64,000 nt of DNA from Anseranas semipalmata. Taxonomy: Eukaryota; Chordata; Aves; Anseriformes; Anseranatidae. A model generated the notes under the pieces. The model did no database searches. It was not told the DNA's origin and saw only the letters and a list, made by a program, of their open reading frames with translations. Positions 55,601 to 61,416 of this stretch are shown here, piece by piece. Both the position numbers and the translations under genes were made by a program. The stretch is from positions 375,593 to 439,592 of the forward strand of contig VXAA01002214.1 of the NCBI GenBank assembly GCA_013399115.1, in the 5' to 3' direction. Every line of letters starts with the position of its first letter. Positions within the stretch are counted from its first letter, which is position 1.

Positions 55601-56087
55601 GTAAGAATGAAGAGTTGTATATATGCATGAGTTCTATTTTTAAAGATTAATCTTCTGAAAATGTTGTACAGAGGGGATAAGTTAAGTATTGTCTCGAAAG
55701 GAAGTATTTTGTTCAAAAAACAAACAAAAACCAACCACAAATCAACTAATTCTGTTTTCTCAGGATAATAAAACCAAAACCTGGCCTCCAAAGGCACCCT
55801 GGCAGCATACGTCCTCTGTCACGAATACACTACCCAGTCAGAGTACATCTTTGTATCCCATGAGCAGCCCTGTCAGCCAGTGGAGCGACACGATGCAGAT
55901 CCTCCAGTCACCCGTGTGGGCAGCCGCCAACGACTGTGCTCCAGCAACAGGAATTTCCTCTAGCTTTGCCTATGCGCAGCAACAGCAATCGCAGCAACAG
56001 GCTTCCCAGCACAAACAGATGAATAAGGGCTTTAAATCTTTTCCAGTAAAGCACGAACGCAGACCATCTTACCTGCATCAGTACTAA
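30900..56087 (+). CDS. GARRE1: GARRE1, granule associated Rac and RHOG effector 1 (formerly KIAA0355), 13 coding exons
   Basis: The joined exons encode 1058 residues, close to the human protein of about 1070, and every junction keeps frame with GT-AG introns. The N-terminal half (about residues 50-500, including the motifs SKYLDALNVFC and CPSTWRGACKTAVQLL) is well conserved and corresponds to the DUF4745-type region. From about residue 510 the protein becomes Ser/Thr-, Gln- and Pro-rich: a Gln-rich stretch at about 687-733 and a second short one near the C terminus. I see no signal peptide, membrane segment or catalytic motif. The family member in mammals is reported as a RAC1/RHOG effector associated with CCR4-NOT and RNA granules; this role is transferred by homology. 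Translation may begin at 30900 (weak context) or at 30930 (strong context). No frameshift or internal stop was found. Identification rests on recognising the protein across all exons. Confidence 0.93.
31901..31975 (+). mobile_element. CR1 LINE 3'-end fragment
   Basis: The stretch matches the typical 3' end of bird CR1 elements: a segment resembling TCCTGCAAGGAGC, then AATGATCCTTGTGGGTCCC, and finally GATATTCTATGATT, the terminal short-repeat motif. Only about 75 bases are recognisable, so this is a strongly 5'-truncated copy in sense orientation within GARRE1 intron 2. CR1 is non-LTR and characteristically 5'-truncated. It is the clearest repeat evidence for an avian (or at least sauropsid) source. 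Confidence 0.8.
33825..34258 (+). mobile_element. Possible degenerate CR1-like element
   Basis: The segment reads like a decayed CR1 3' region: a stretch containing ACTGGAAGTCTTCAGG, followed after about 250 bases by a tail resembling the CR1 'dominant' end (GGATGAACTTTTGAGATCC, then CTTTTCTGTGATTT). Many substitutions separate it from the consensus I remember, so boundaries and subfamily are uncertain. A RepeatMasker search with avian libraries would settle it. Confidence 0.4.
38089..38295 (+). CDS. GARRE1: GARRE1 coding exon 2 (residues 166-234)
   Basis: The exon of 207 nt begins VLGRCFLTVMQVHFQF after a long polypyrimidine tract and CAG, and ends RSWRGAAE before the donor GTATGG. It is phase 0 at both ends. 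It lies in the conserved N-terminal region; its middle (ERKCVSGAGASNLSPTNE) is Ser/Gly-rich and looks like a more variable loop. Confidence 0.93.
38296..40670 (+). other. GARRE1: GARRE1 intron 3
   Basis: About 2.4 kb of AT-rich intron runs between GTATGG and TTACATTACAG. I see no gene, recognisable transposon or RNA feature in it. Confidence 0.85.
40671..40811 (+). CDS. GARRE1: GARRE1 coding exon 3 (residues 235-281)
   Basis: The 141-nt exon encodes ATSRLRERGCDGCLAGIEV through KIDSALQ, in phase 0 at both ends, between TTACATTACAG and the donor GTGAGT. It belongs to the conserved N-terminal region and includes a Cys-containing GCDGCLAG motif. Confidence 0.93.
41095..41190 (+). CDS. GARRE1: GARRE1 coding exon 4 (residues 282-313)
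   Basis: The 96-nt exon encodes AYKVALESLGHCEYAMK and then AGFHLNPKAIEASLQ, phase 0 at both ends. The 283-nt intron before it (40812-41094) and the 137-nt intron after it (41191-41327) are the shortest in the gene. The latter contains a 17-nt A run at 41248-41264. Confidence 0.93.
41328..41489 (+). CDS. GARRE1: GARRE1 coding exon 5 (residues 314-367)
   Basis: The 162-nt exon begins GCCSEAEAQQTGRRQTPPQP and ends FNESAAENLKLKT before the donor GTAATA. It is phase 0 at both ends. The acceptor is TATACTTCAG. The segment RRQTPPQPIQ resembles a proline-containing linker between two conserved blocks. Confidence 0.93.
41490..42393 (+). other. GARRE1: GARRE1 intron 5
   Basis: About 0.9 kb of intron contains one clear local structure, a 20-bp tandem duplication at 42156-42195. 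It ends in a T-rich tract and TAG acceptor at 42393. Confidence 0.85.
42156..42195 (+). repeat. 20-bp tandem duplication
   Basis: The 20-mer TCATGTTGGAGTATTTCAAA (42156-42175) is followed directly by a copy differing at two positions (42176-42195). It is a fairly recent local duplication within GARRE1 intron 5. Confidence 0.85.
42394..42552 (+). CDS. GARRE1: GARRE1 coding exon 6 (residues 368-420)
   Basis: The 159-nt exon encodes HTMLQLIKEAGCHNG through CPSTWRGACKTAVQLLFGQ and ends AGL before GTAAGT, phase 0 at both ends. It is one of the most conserved blocks of the protein. Confidence 0.93.
42578..42611 (+). repeat. A-rich low-complexity tract
   Basis: The tract is 34 bases of A with a few interspersed G, just inside GARRE1 intron 6. 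It is probably slippage-prone. Confidence 0.85.
46136..46193 (+). repeat. Degenerate 28-bp tandem repeat
   Basis: Two 28-base copies, 46136-46163 and 46166-46193, are separated by two bases. Both follow the pattern GCTG-TACA-AAAGC-TAA-TAC and agree at roughly three quarters of positions. This looks like an old local duplication. Confidence 0.6.
46471..46568 (+). CDS. GARRE1: GARRE1 coding exon 7 (residues 421-453, last codon split)
   Basis: The 98-nt exon encodes VVVDTAQIENKEAYAPQ through VVQVPST and ends with TG of a Trp codon completed by the next exon. The acceptor is TTTGCTAG and the donor GTAAAT. It is highly conserved. Confidence 0.93.
46569..48096 (+). other. GARRE1: GARRE1 intron 7
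   Basis: About 1.5 kb of AT-rich intron runs between GTAAAT and GATTACAG. I see nothing else supportable in it. Confidence 0.85.
48097..48222 (+). CDS. GARRE1: GARRE1 coding exon 8 (residues 453-495)
   Basis: The 126-nt exon completes the split Trp and reads CLKEDPATMSLLQRSLDPEK through DIHRWKEG, ending with AG of an Arg codon before GTACAT. It is the last exon wholly within the conserved globular half. Confidence 0.93.
48223..48774 (+). other. GARRE1: GARRE1 intron 8
   Basis: This 552-nt intron contains an 11-bp inverted repeat with a 3-nt loop at 48369-48393 and otherwise only AT-rich sequence. Confidence 0.85.
48369..48393. repeat. Perfect 11-bp inverted repeat
   Basis: TATATAGGTAC at 48369-48379 and GTACCTATATA at 48383-48393 are exact reverse complements around a 3-nt loop. 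The transcript could form a short stable hairpin in intron 8. No protein-binding or microRNA role is claimed. Confidence 0.75.
48775..49763 (+). CDS. GARRE1: GARRE1 coding exon 9, large exon (residues 495-825)
   Basis: At 989 nt this is by far the largest coding exon. It starts EQALPCIQIQLQREISD, then passes through a Ser/Thr- and Lys-rich stretch (TFSKLTSRFTKKTSC), the motif MQDVIDFLSGFNMG, a Gln-rich stretch at about residues 687-733, and the conserved block DLYSLGLVSSYMDNVMSE, ending GEILPFDPA with a split codon. Low-complexity composition suggests disorder, in keeping with the family's reported association with RNA granules. Reading past the donor at 49764 adds unrelated residues and a stop. 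Confidence 0.93.
49764..52435 (+). other. GARRE1: GARRE1 intron 9
   Basis: About 2.7 kb of AT-rich intron contains a 14-nt AC repeat at 50822-50835. No gene or clear transposon is seen. It ends TTTTATTCAG. Confidence 0.85.
52436..52601 (+). CDS. GARRE1: GARRE1 coding exon 10 (residues 825-880)
   Basis: The 166-nt exon encodes VGSDPEFARYVAGVNQAM through WPFPEYFTE and ends with AG of a split Ser codon before GTAAGA. It is well conserved. A 41-nt T tract begins 22 nt downstream of its donor. Confidence 0.92.
52602..53495 (+). other. GARRE1: GARRE1 intron 10
   Basis: This 894-nt intron contains the long T tract near its 5' end and no other recognisable feature. It ends TTTTGTCTTACAG. Confidence 0.85.
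52624..52664 (+). repeat. Poly-T tract (41 nt) next to a splice donor
   Basis: Forty-one consecutive T begin 22 nt after the exon 10 donor, within intron 10. On the minus strand it would be a poly-A tail, but the sequence to its right shows no poly-A signal or recognisable retrotransposed body, and no clear target-site duplication. Length is probably variable and may be misestimated in the assembly. Confidence 0.9.
53496..53630 (+). CDS. GARRE1: GARRE1 coding exon 11 (residues 880-925)
   Basis: The 135-nt exon encodes DVTNSWSGTQGDSASSSDE through SMFSGPDLVAAVKQR and ends with AG of a split Arg codon. Its donor, GTTAGC, is weaker than the others in the gene. Confidence 0.92.
53631..55110 (+). 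other. GARRE1: GARRE1 intron 11
   Basis: About 1.5 kb of intron has no gene, RNA or recognisable transposon. It ends in a T-rich tract and GGGCAG. Confidence 0.85.
55111..55189 (+). CDS. GARRE1: GARRE1 coding exon 12 (residues 925-951)
   Basis: This is the smallest coding exon (79 nt). It completes Arg and reads KHSSGEQEPSTLPSPPLLS, ending DDRNQ in phase 0 before GTAAGC. It is followed by a 574-nt intron (55190-55763) with nothing recognisable. The exon is short enough that gene predictors could skip it, which would shift the reading frame downstream. Confidence 0.9.
55764..56087 (+). CDS. GARRE1: GARRE1 terminal coding exon 13 (residues 952-1058 and stop)
   Basis: It begins DNKTKTWPPKAPWQH after TTTTCTCAG, contains SDTMQILQSPVWAAANDC and the Gln-rich stretch YAQQQQSQQQASQHKQ, and ends RRPSYLHQY before TAA at 56085-56087. 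The C-terminal end matches the family ending. Confidence 0.93.
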   Translation, partial: DNKTKTWPPKAPWQHTSSVTNTLPSQSTSLYPMSSPVSQWSDTMQILQSPVWAAANDCAPATGISSSFAYAQQQQSQQQASQHKQMNKGFKSFPVKHERRPSYLHQY

Positions 56088-56796
56088 TTGCTTTTCATAT
56101 TGGAAAATGCAGCACAGGGCCAAACAGACATAAACGACATATACTTTGTTTCACAATTGTGTATTGGCTATATCCTGTTTATCTCATTAAATATGGAATT
56201 GAAGGGGCTTGAGGGGGTGGGGGGAAGGTATACAAACTCTTGAATCTTATTTACAGTGCTGAGCAATATGGCCAATATGTTTGTTTGATGTACATGGAAC
56301 AGCCCGAAACTGTGATTTAGAAATGCTTTTAAAAATGTGTATATTGCCTTTACTTTCAAAAGCTTTTTAAAAAAAGAACTGCTGAAGGACTACCATACAA
56401 GAAACACTGTATTTTGTAGCTATTTTTCATATAGATTTATAGTTAAACATCTTACTGAAACACATGGAATATATTGAAGCAAATATATAGTGGTCACTTT
56501 GCTCAACACTGTGTTTAAATTTATAATGGACAAGCTGTAAAGCCTTTGTATTCTCCATAAATGGCCTTTGGGCAACTTTTTTTTTTTTTTAAATGAAGTG
56601 TAACAGCAGCTTTTCATGTGCCACACAAGTGAGTTCATTATGAAACTGTTGCAGAAACAGTTGCGAAATTGAGTTTTGTGGTAGTTTCCTTACTCTAAGT
56701 ATAGATCAGCAGAACCACTCGAATTTGTGTCACAAATGTTATCTGAGCTGCTTAAAGTAGACGGCATCTGTGTGGATAATATGACACTGGTTTTCA

Positions 56797-56802
56797 AATA
56801 AA
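56797..56802 (+). terminator. Candidate proximal poly-A signal of GARRE1
   Basis: A canonical AATAAA lies 710 nt after the stop codon. Use of this site would give a much shorter 3' UTR lacking the Pumilio-like site. Usage cannot be judged from sequence alone. Confidence 0.45.
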
Positions 56803-58315
56803 TACATAGTTTGTTACTGCTTCATTTGGCCAAAGGCTTTATCCACACAGTGCTCCTTAAGTGTGTGAAAGTATAGCCTAAAAGACTACTTGCATATATT
56901 TAAAGTCTTATTTCAGATGCTACAGTTGATTAAAAAATAATAAAAATAAAAATAAATTGTGAGCTGGCTCAGAAGATACTAGAACTGAAATGTGGGGTAG
57001 CAGTTAGCTAAAAGAACATTATTTTTTTTAAAAGGATAAAGTAATTATTTGCAGTCAATATGTGCCATTAAGTGAACCTGTGGAATTGGGAATAATCTTC
57101 CAACCAAAGTGGATCTGGGAGTGACTGGTGCTTAAAAAGTGAAGAACAATGGTAAATATATGTATAGCTATCCCATTGTATATTAACTGAGATTACAGAA
57201 TATTCTTTATATAGTTAGAGCTTATTTAAATTTTCATATTTCATCTTTGAAAGAGTCTAAAAACCACAATATTTTCTGGTATAAGAGTTTTGACAGTATT
57301 AATCTTATTTTTGTATTTTTCTTAAGTCATATCATTCTAATATGTTAACTACTAGTAAAATGGGTTATTAGTTCTAACTACATAATTTTTCAATGAAGAG
57401 AAAGCACATTTGTTGTTTTTGTTTTTACAAACTTAAGTACATCTATATCTAAAGATACCAAAAAAATAAATACATATAATACATATATATATATAAATAG
57501 GTATACACAACACTAAAACTATTAAACATTGGGGTATTTAAAACCCATCCACCTTTTTGTTTGTATGGTGACGGGCTATATTTGCAGGCCCAGATTGTTA
57601 CCTTTTGTGCTGTTTGAGGATGCCAATGTTGCCTGTATTTATGATATTGTCACCATGTTTTCTGAAACTTCATACTTACCATGTTTACAAAGATTTGTTT
57701 GCTGTACATAGACTTTTTACAGTAATGTGCTTTGCACAATCAGTGTGGCTTGTCTGTAAATTGTTAATGGTCTGTACTACTATAATTTTGAAAACCCTCT
57801 GCTGAAAATGTTAGTGGTTATTTAACTTGATGAATGGTTTTGAGTTTCCTAAATCCTGTCATTTAGATCTAATATTAAATCCTAAATTTGGTTGTACTTA
57901 CTGGTTATTCCTACTAAGACCAAAATGGAAGTTATTGAAAACACTTAATTTTGAACTTTTCCTAACAAGTGCCAAAAATTATTGCTATAGTTTTTGCAGC
58001 CGATTCATAATTACAAATGCTGGCAAGGTTTCTGGACCCACATAAGTGAATTGCGGAAACAAAGTTTGTCTGCATTTTGACCACGTAGGTGCTACTCTGT
58101 CCTTTGCTTCCGATTGTTCTGAACACTGGTAATTTTAAGAATTGTTGCACTTGGCAAATGAGTCTTGCCATTAAATTTCACTTACACTGCCAAGTGCAAG
58201 GGTTTGGTGCTTAGTTAACTTACCCTTATTGCAGTGCTTCTTGTGAATAGCTAATGCTTCTGAACTGGAACTGTACATTTTGTATTTTAAAGCTTCTGTA
58301 AAAGTAAACTATTTG

Positions 58316-58326
58316 CTTTATTAAAG
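58316..58326. terminator. Palindromic poly-A signal usable on both strands
   Basis: CTTTATTAAAG has complementary arms around a central T, so it reads ATTAAA on plus (58320-58325) and AATAAA on minus (58322-58317). It is well placed as the distal GARRE1 signal. For SS18L2 the minus reading would be a distal alternative to the signal at 59070-59065. Confidence 0.5.
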
Positions 58327-58345
58327 ATATACATTTAATAGGTCA

Positions 58346-59044
58346 TACCTGTTTAAAAAATGCACCTTACTGAAAATGAGCAGCACCTTAAACTGTAACT
58401 TTGGTTTGTAAACAAAGATCTTCATTAACATGGGATTATTTGACGGTTTGAAACTTGTCAACTGCCTACTTACTGACTTATAAAACAACTTTATGCACTG
58501 TACAATCTGAAGCATCTTTAAAGCTACTCTTTCATGTAGACTACACTAAAGAGCATGATACAGAAAATGCTGTAGCATTATCTCTGACCTAGTAGTGCAG
58601 GTAAGCATTGCTAAAACTTCACGTTACTTATTTTTGGTGGGAGTGAGTGAGAAGTTACCTTTTTTTTTCCTTAATTTGGGGGTGAGGGGCATATTTAGTT
58701 TATGCTAATCGTGCCACTGAAATGCATAAGCAGGTGTACAAGTAAGTTGTGCTCTTGCTATGTCAGAGTACATAGGCTGAATGTAAGTGCTGACAAATAC
58801 CCAGGACACACGTGAATCCATTTTGATTATGCAAGAATTTACTTGTTCACAAAGTCAGTAACACAGAACATTTCAAGGAAAAATGAAAAGTCTTCATGCA
58901 ACTTCCAGTCTTCTCACTGAACTGAAGGTTACAATTCTCCCTTATACTTAACTGCTTTAAGTTATGCAACAGCCACATCTTTGCTGTTAAAGTTCCTATT
59001 TCACTAAACCTTTAACCTGTTATATTAATCCAGAATACACTGCT
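58346..59044. other. Tail-to-tail intergenic spacer between GARRE1 and SS18L2
   Basis: About 0.7 kb of AT-rich sequence lies between the inferred ends of the two convergent genes. I see no gene in it. Its limits depend on the inferred poly-A sites. Confidence 0.5.
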
Positions 59045-59064
59045 TTACAAAGGACATCTTTCAG

Positions 59065-59070
59065 TTTATT
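59065..59070 (-). terminator. Candidate poly-A signal of SS18L2
   Basis: The plus strand reads TTTATT, which is AATAAA on the minus strand, about 475 nt after the SS18L2 stop codon. It is the first canonical signal on that strand after the stop and gives a 3' UTR of about 0.5 kb. Confidence 0.55.
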
Positions 59071-59543
59071 AAGCATAATTTTTATGATACAAGATACAAA
59101 ACAGTCTACTGCTTACATATATGGCAACATCTGACTGTCAGCTTGGAGGGAGAGAGAACTTGCCTAACTAAATGCTCACCTTACTGTTACACAACCTCAG
59201 TCATGAAACAGCCTCTGCCTCGCTGAGGCTGCACAAATCCTCCAGCGGAATCCCTGGTAGTGCTGACCTGACAACCAGGCTACTTTCAGAAATAAACTAC
59301 ACCAAGTTTTTCAGAGAGAAAAGAAAAGTGTGATAGTTATCTCCCTGAAGTTCTACTTATGGTAGTAGGAGAAAAAAAACCTCTTCTCATATTACATAAA
59401 AAAACTACATTCACATTTTTAACTTAAAAGTATGACTCTTTACCAGCCTTTCAAGACCACACCTCAGCTCTCAAAGTGGGAATCGAACCTAGTATTTCTA
59501 CAGATTCTGAAAAGCATCACTGCTTGTGTCCAGGTACATGCAG

Positions 59544-59631
59544 TCAGTCTACAGTCTTCTGCGTGCTGGGTGGCGTTGCATCAGCAATCGTAGCTAAATA
59601 AATGAGGTTTCTATGCAGGATATGCTGATAC
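59544..59631 (-). CDS. SS18L2: SS18L2 terminal coding exon 3
   Basis: The 88-nt coding part starts with G completing Gln, then YQHILHRNLIYLATIADA, and ends with the TGA at 59546-59544. The C-terminal nine residues are the variable part relative to the mammalian protein. Confidence 0.92.
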
Positions 59632-60183
59632 CTATGAGAGGAAGAAACACATTACCGGGAAGTGTATGATTTGCCTGTTTTTCTCTAGCAAATTACCCAG
59701 ACTTTATTAACGACTTTTGTAATCTGTTCGATATTTGCTGTTAGGGAAAGAAATAGCGAGCTATAAAAATAATAATAAAAAAAACCGTAAGGTTCGAGGC
59801 AAACATCTCCGTATCCTGCTTCTGTCCTAGAGCCCACCGCGCTCCGCTGGGCTGCACGCTGTGACCGAGCCCTTCTGCCGCCCGGCTGTGACAGCGGCCG
59901 CGGAGGAGCCGCAGGAGCGCGCCCCCGCGGGGCCGGTAACGCTCCCGTTCGCACCCGCGCGGGCGAGGAAGCGGCTGCCCCCGCAGCTGGCTCCAAGCAA
60001 CGCAGAACAAACGCCTCGGGAAGATGGCGCACGCCTCAGGCGTGGTCGGGACGCGGCGCGGACCGCGCGTGTCCGAGGGCACTGCCCCCCGCCCGGCCCC
60101 ACTCACTGCACGCAGTCGGTCGCCCGGCCCTTGCTCTGGTACTCCACGATGCACCGGATCAGCTGGTCGTTCTCCTCCAGCAA
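59544..60183 (-). CDS. SS18L2: SS18L2 (SS18-like protein 2), 5'-partial: last two coding exons
   Basis: On the minus strand the exon at 60183-60107 encodes LLEENDQLIRCIVEYQSKG and then RATDCV, and the exon at 59631-59544 encodes YQHILHRNLIYLATIADAT and then PPSTQKTVD with a TGA stop. A Gln codon is split between them. The 475-nt intron has GTGAGT and CTCATAG ends. The visible part is 54 residues; the human protein is about 77, so about 23 codons are missing, fitting one first exon hidden in the gap at 60224-60625. The sequence covers most of the SNH domain, which in SS18 mediates binding to BAF/SWI-SNF remodelling subunits; the function of SS18L2 itself is little known. Retained introns argue against a retrocopy. 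Confidence 0.9.
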
Positions 60184-60223
60184 CTAGGGCACAGGAGCGC
60201 CGTCACCGCCCGCCTCGGCCCCC
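59700..60223. promoter_or_regulatory. CpG-rich 5' region of SS18L2
   Basis: Sequence from about 59820 to the gap is very GC- and CpG-rich. This marks the edge of the CpG island expected over the SS18L2 promoter, whose core is probably within or beyond the gap. Reading frames seen here in other frames are by-products of GC richness and are not called. Confidence 0.5.
60107..60183 (-). CDS. SS18L2: SS18L2 coding exon 2
   Basis: The 77-nt exon starts TTGCTGGAGGAGAACG after the acceptor GTGCCCTAG and ends with CA of the split Gln codon before GTGAGT at 60106-60101. It is very GC-rich, unlike exon 3, and lies close to the gap. Confidence 0.9.
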
Positions 60224-60625
60224 NNNNNNNNNNNNNNNNNNNNNNNNNNNNNNNNNNNNNNNNNNNNNNNNNNNNNNNNNNNNNNNNNNNNNNNNNNNNN
60301 NNNNNNNNNNNNNNNNNNNNNNNNNNNNNNNNNNNNNNNNNNNNNNNNNNNNNNNNNNNNNNNNNNNNNNNNNNNNNNNNNNNNNNNNNNNNNNNNNNNN
60401 NNNNNNNNNNNNNNNNNNNNNNNNNNNNNNNNNNNNNNNNNNNNNNNNNNNNNNNNNNNNNNNNNNNNNNNNNNNNNNNNNNNNNNNNNNNNNNNNNNNN
60501 NNNNNNNNNNNNNNNNNNNNNNNNNNNNNNNNNNNNNNNNNNNNNNNNNNNNNNNNNNNNNNNNNNNNNNNNNNNNNNNNNNNNNNNNNNNNNNNNNNNN
60601 NNNNNNNNNNNNNNNNNNNNNNNNN
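60224..60625. other. Assembly gap (402 N)
   Basis: Undetermined sequence between two GC-rich flanks, very likely containing or adjoining SS18L2 exon 1 and its promoter. The true length may differ from the number of Ns. Confidence 0.98.
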
Positions 60626-60843
60626 CGGCCCCGCCCCCCACGGCGCGCCCGGCCCCGCTGCGAGCGCCGAGAAGGAACGCGCCGAAGCCGTGGTTCGTTG
60701 AGCGGTTTATTCTGGTTTAAAATAAAATAATAAAAAAAAAACCCTCACTTTCATGGAACAAGGTACACGGAAGGTGTGCCGTGCTGCCACTGCCCGGGTA
60801 CAGAGCACCCCCAGCGGTAACCCCCGGTCGGGGAACTTCCCCA
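60626..60843. other. Short contig between gaps, GC-rich to A-rich
   Basis: The left half is GC-rich; a TTTATT at 60706-60711 (AATAAA on minus) and an A-rich stretch (60720-60742) follow, then more GC-rich sequence. It could be the 3' end of a minus-strand gene that abuts the SS18L2 promoter, but no protein is recognisable, and because gaps flank it on both sides its order and orientation are not assured. Confidence 0.4.
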
Positions 60844-60844
60844 N
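60844..60844. other. Single-N join
   Basis: One undetermined base separates two pieces of very different base composition, so it may mark a contig join and not a single unread base. Confidence 0.7.
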
Positions 60845-60990
60845 AATAAATAAATACTAAAAATGAAATATAAGAATGTGTCTTCTTTACCACAAATTAT
60901 TTTGGTTTTCTTTGTAGTTGACACAAAATCATCTTTTGAAAAATGTTATGTTGAAAGAATAAAATTTTCTTTGACTTTTAATTTTTTTCG

Positions 60991-61026
60991 AAAAAAAAAT
61001 AAAAAAAAAAAAAAAAAAAAAAAAAA
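60991..61026 (+). repeat. A-rich homopolymer tract
   Basis: Thirty-six bases are all A except one T. It lies 39 nt beyond a minus-strand AATAAA and is not the tail of a minus-strand transcript copy, since it would read as T on that strand. Confidence 0.85.
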
Positions 61027-61396
61027 CAGCAAATTAGATCAAAAGGTTTTAATCTTTGGATCCCTTTATTCCTGTGGCCTTCATATACATATACAGACAC
61101 AAATGACCAGGTTTCTATTTCAGCATATCAAAAAGTTGTAACTAGTCATTCAGAATTGGCAAAAAGTCCATACTATGTCATTTGCGGATTCACGGTCTTA
61201 GAACCAGATTTTTATTGTCTCCAAGCTATTGTCTATCAAAATGCAAACAACTCCAAACACTAAGAATTCTTTAAATTGCTTATGTCTACAGGTATTACAT
61301 CAAAGTTAACATTTCAAGAACTGACAAATGGAGACATACTTTTGTCCCAGGCATTACAGGAGAATCACTTTAACTCATGTGCCTGGTCCATTATTT

Positions 61397-61416
61397 AAAA
61401 AAAAAAAAAAAAAAAA
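61397..61416 (+). repeat. Poly-A tract (20 nt)
   Basis: A run of 20 A in the unassigned right flank. No retroelement body is recognisable next to it. Confidence 0.85.

Larger units (their letters stand above)
56088..58345 (+). other. GARRE1: GARRE1 3' UTR
   Basis: About 2.2 kb of AT-rich sequence follows the stop without coding potential. Candidate poly-A signals are AATAAA at 56797-56802 and ATTAAA at 58320-58325; an AATAAA at about 57466 is less well placed. A sequence matching the Pumilio recognition motif (TGTACATA) is at 57703-57710. The distal end is inferred from the last signal and is not proven. Confidence 0.65.

Noticed and set aside
59478..59489. Perfect tRNA B-box-like sequence on the minus strand (GGTTCGATTCCC)
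   Set aside because: The flanking bases cannot form a T-arm stem, and no A box or acceptor stem lies at the right distance. It is within the SS18L2 3' UTR, so it is treated as chance.
59685..60187. Several overlapping long frames on both strands (up to 137 codons)
   Set aside because: They lie in a CpG-rich intron and exon 2 of SS18L2 in other frames. GC richness lengthens chance frames, and none resembles a known protein.
60024..60701. Apparent 225-codon plus-strand and 160-codon minus-strand frames
   Set aside because: Most of their length is undetermined bases in the gap, so they are artefacts.
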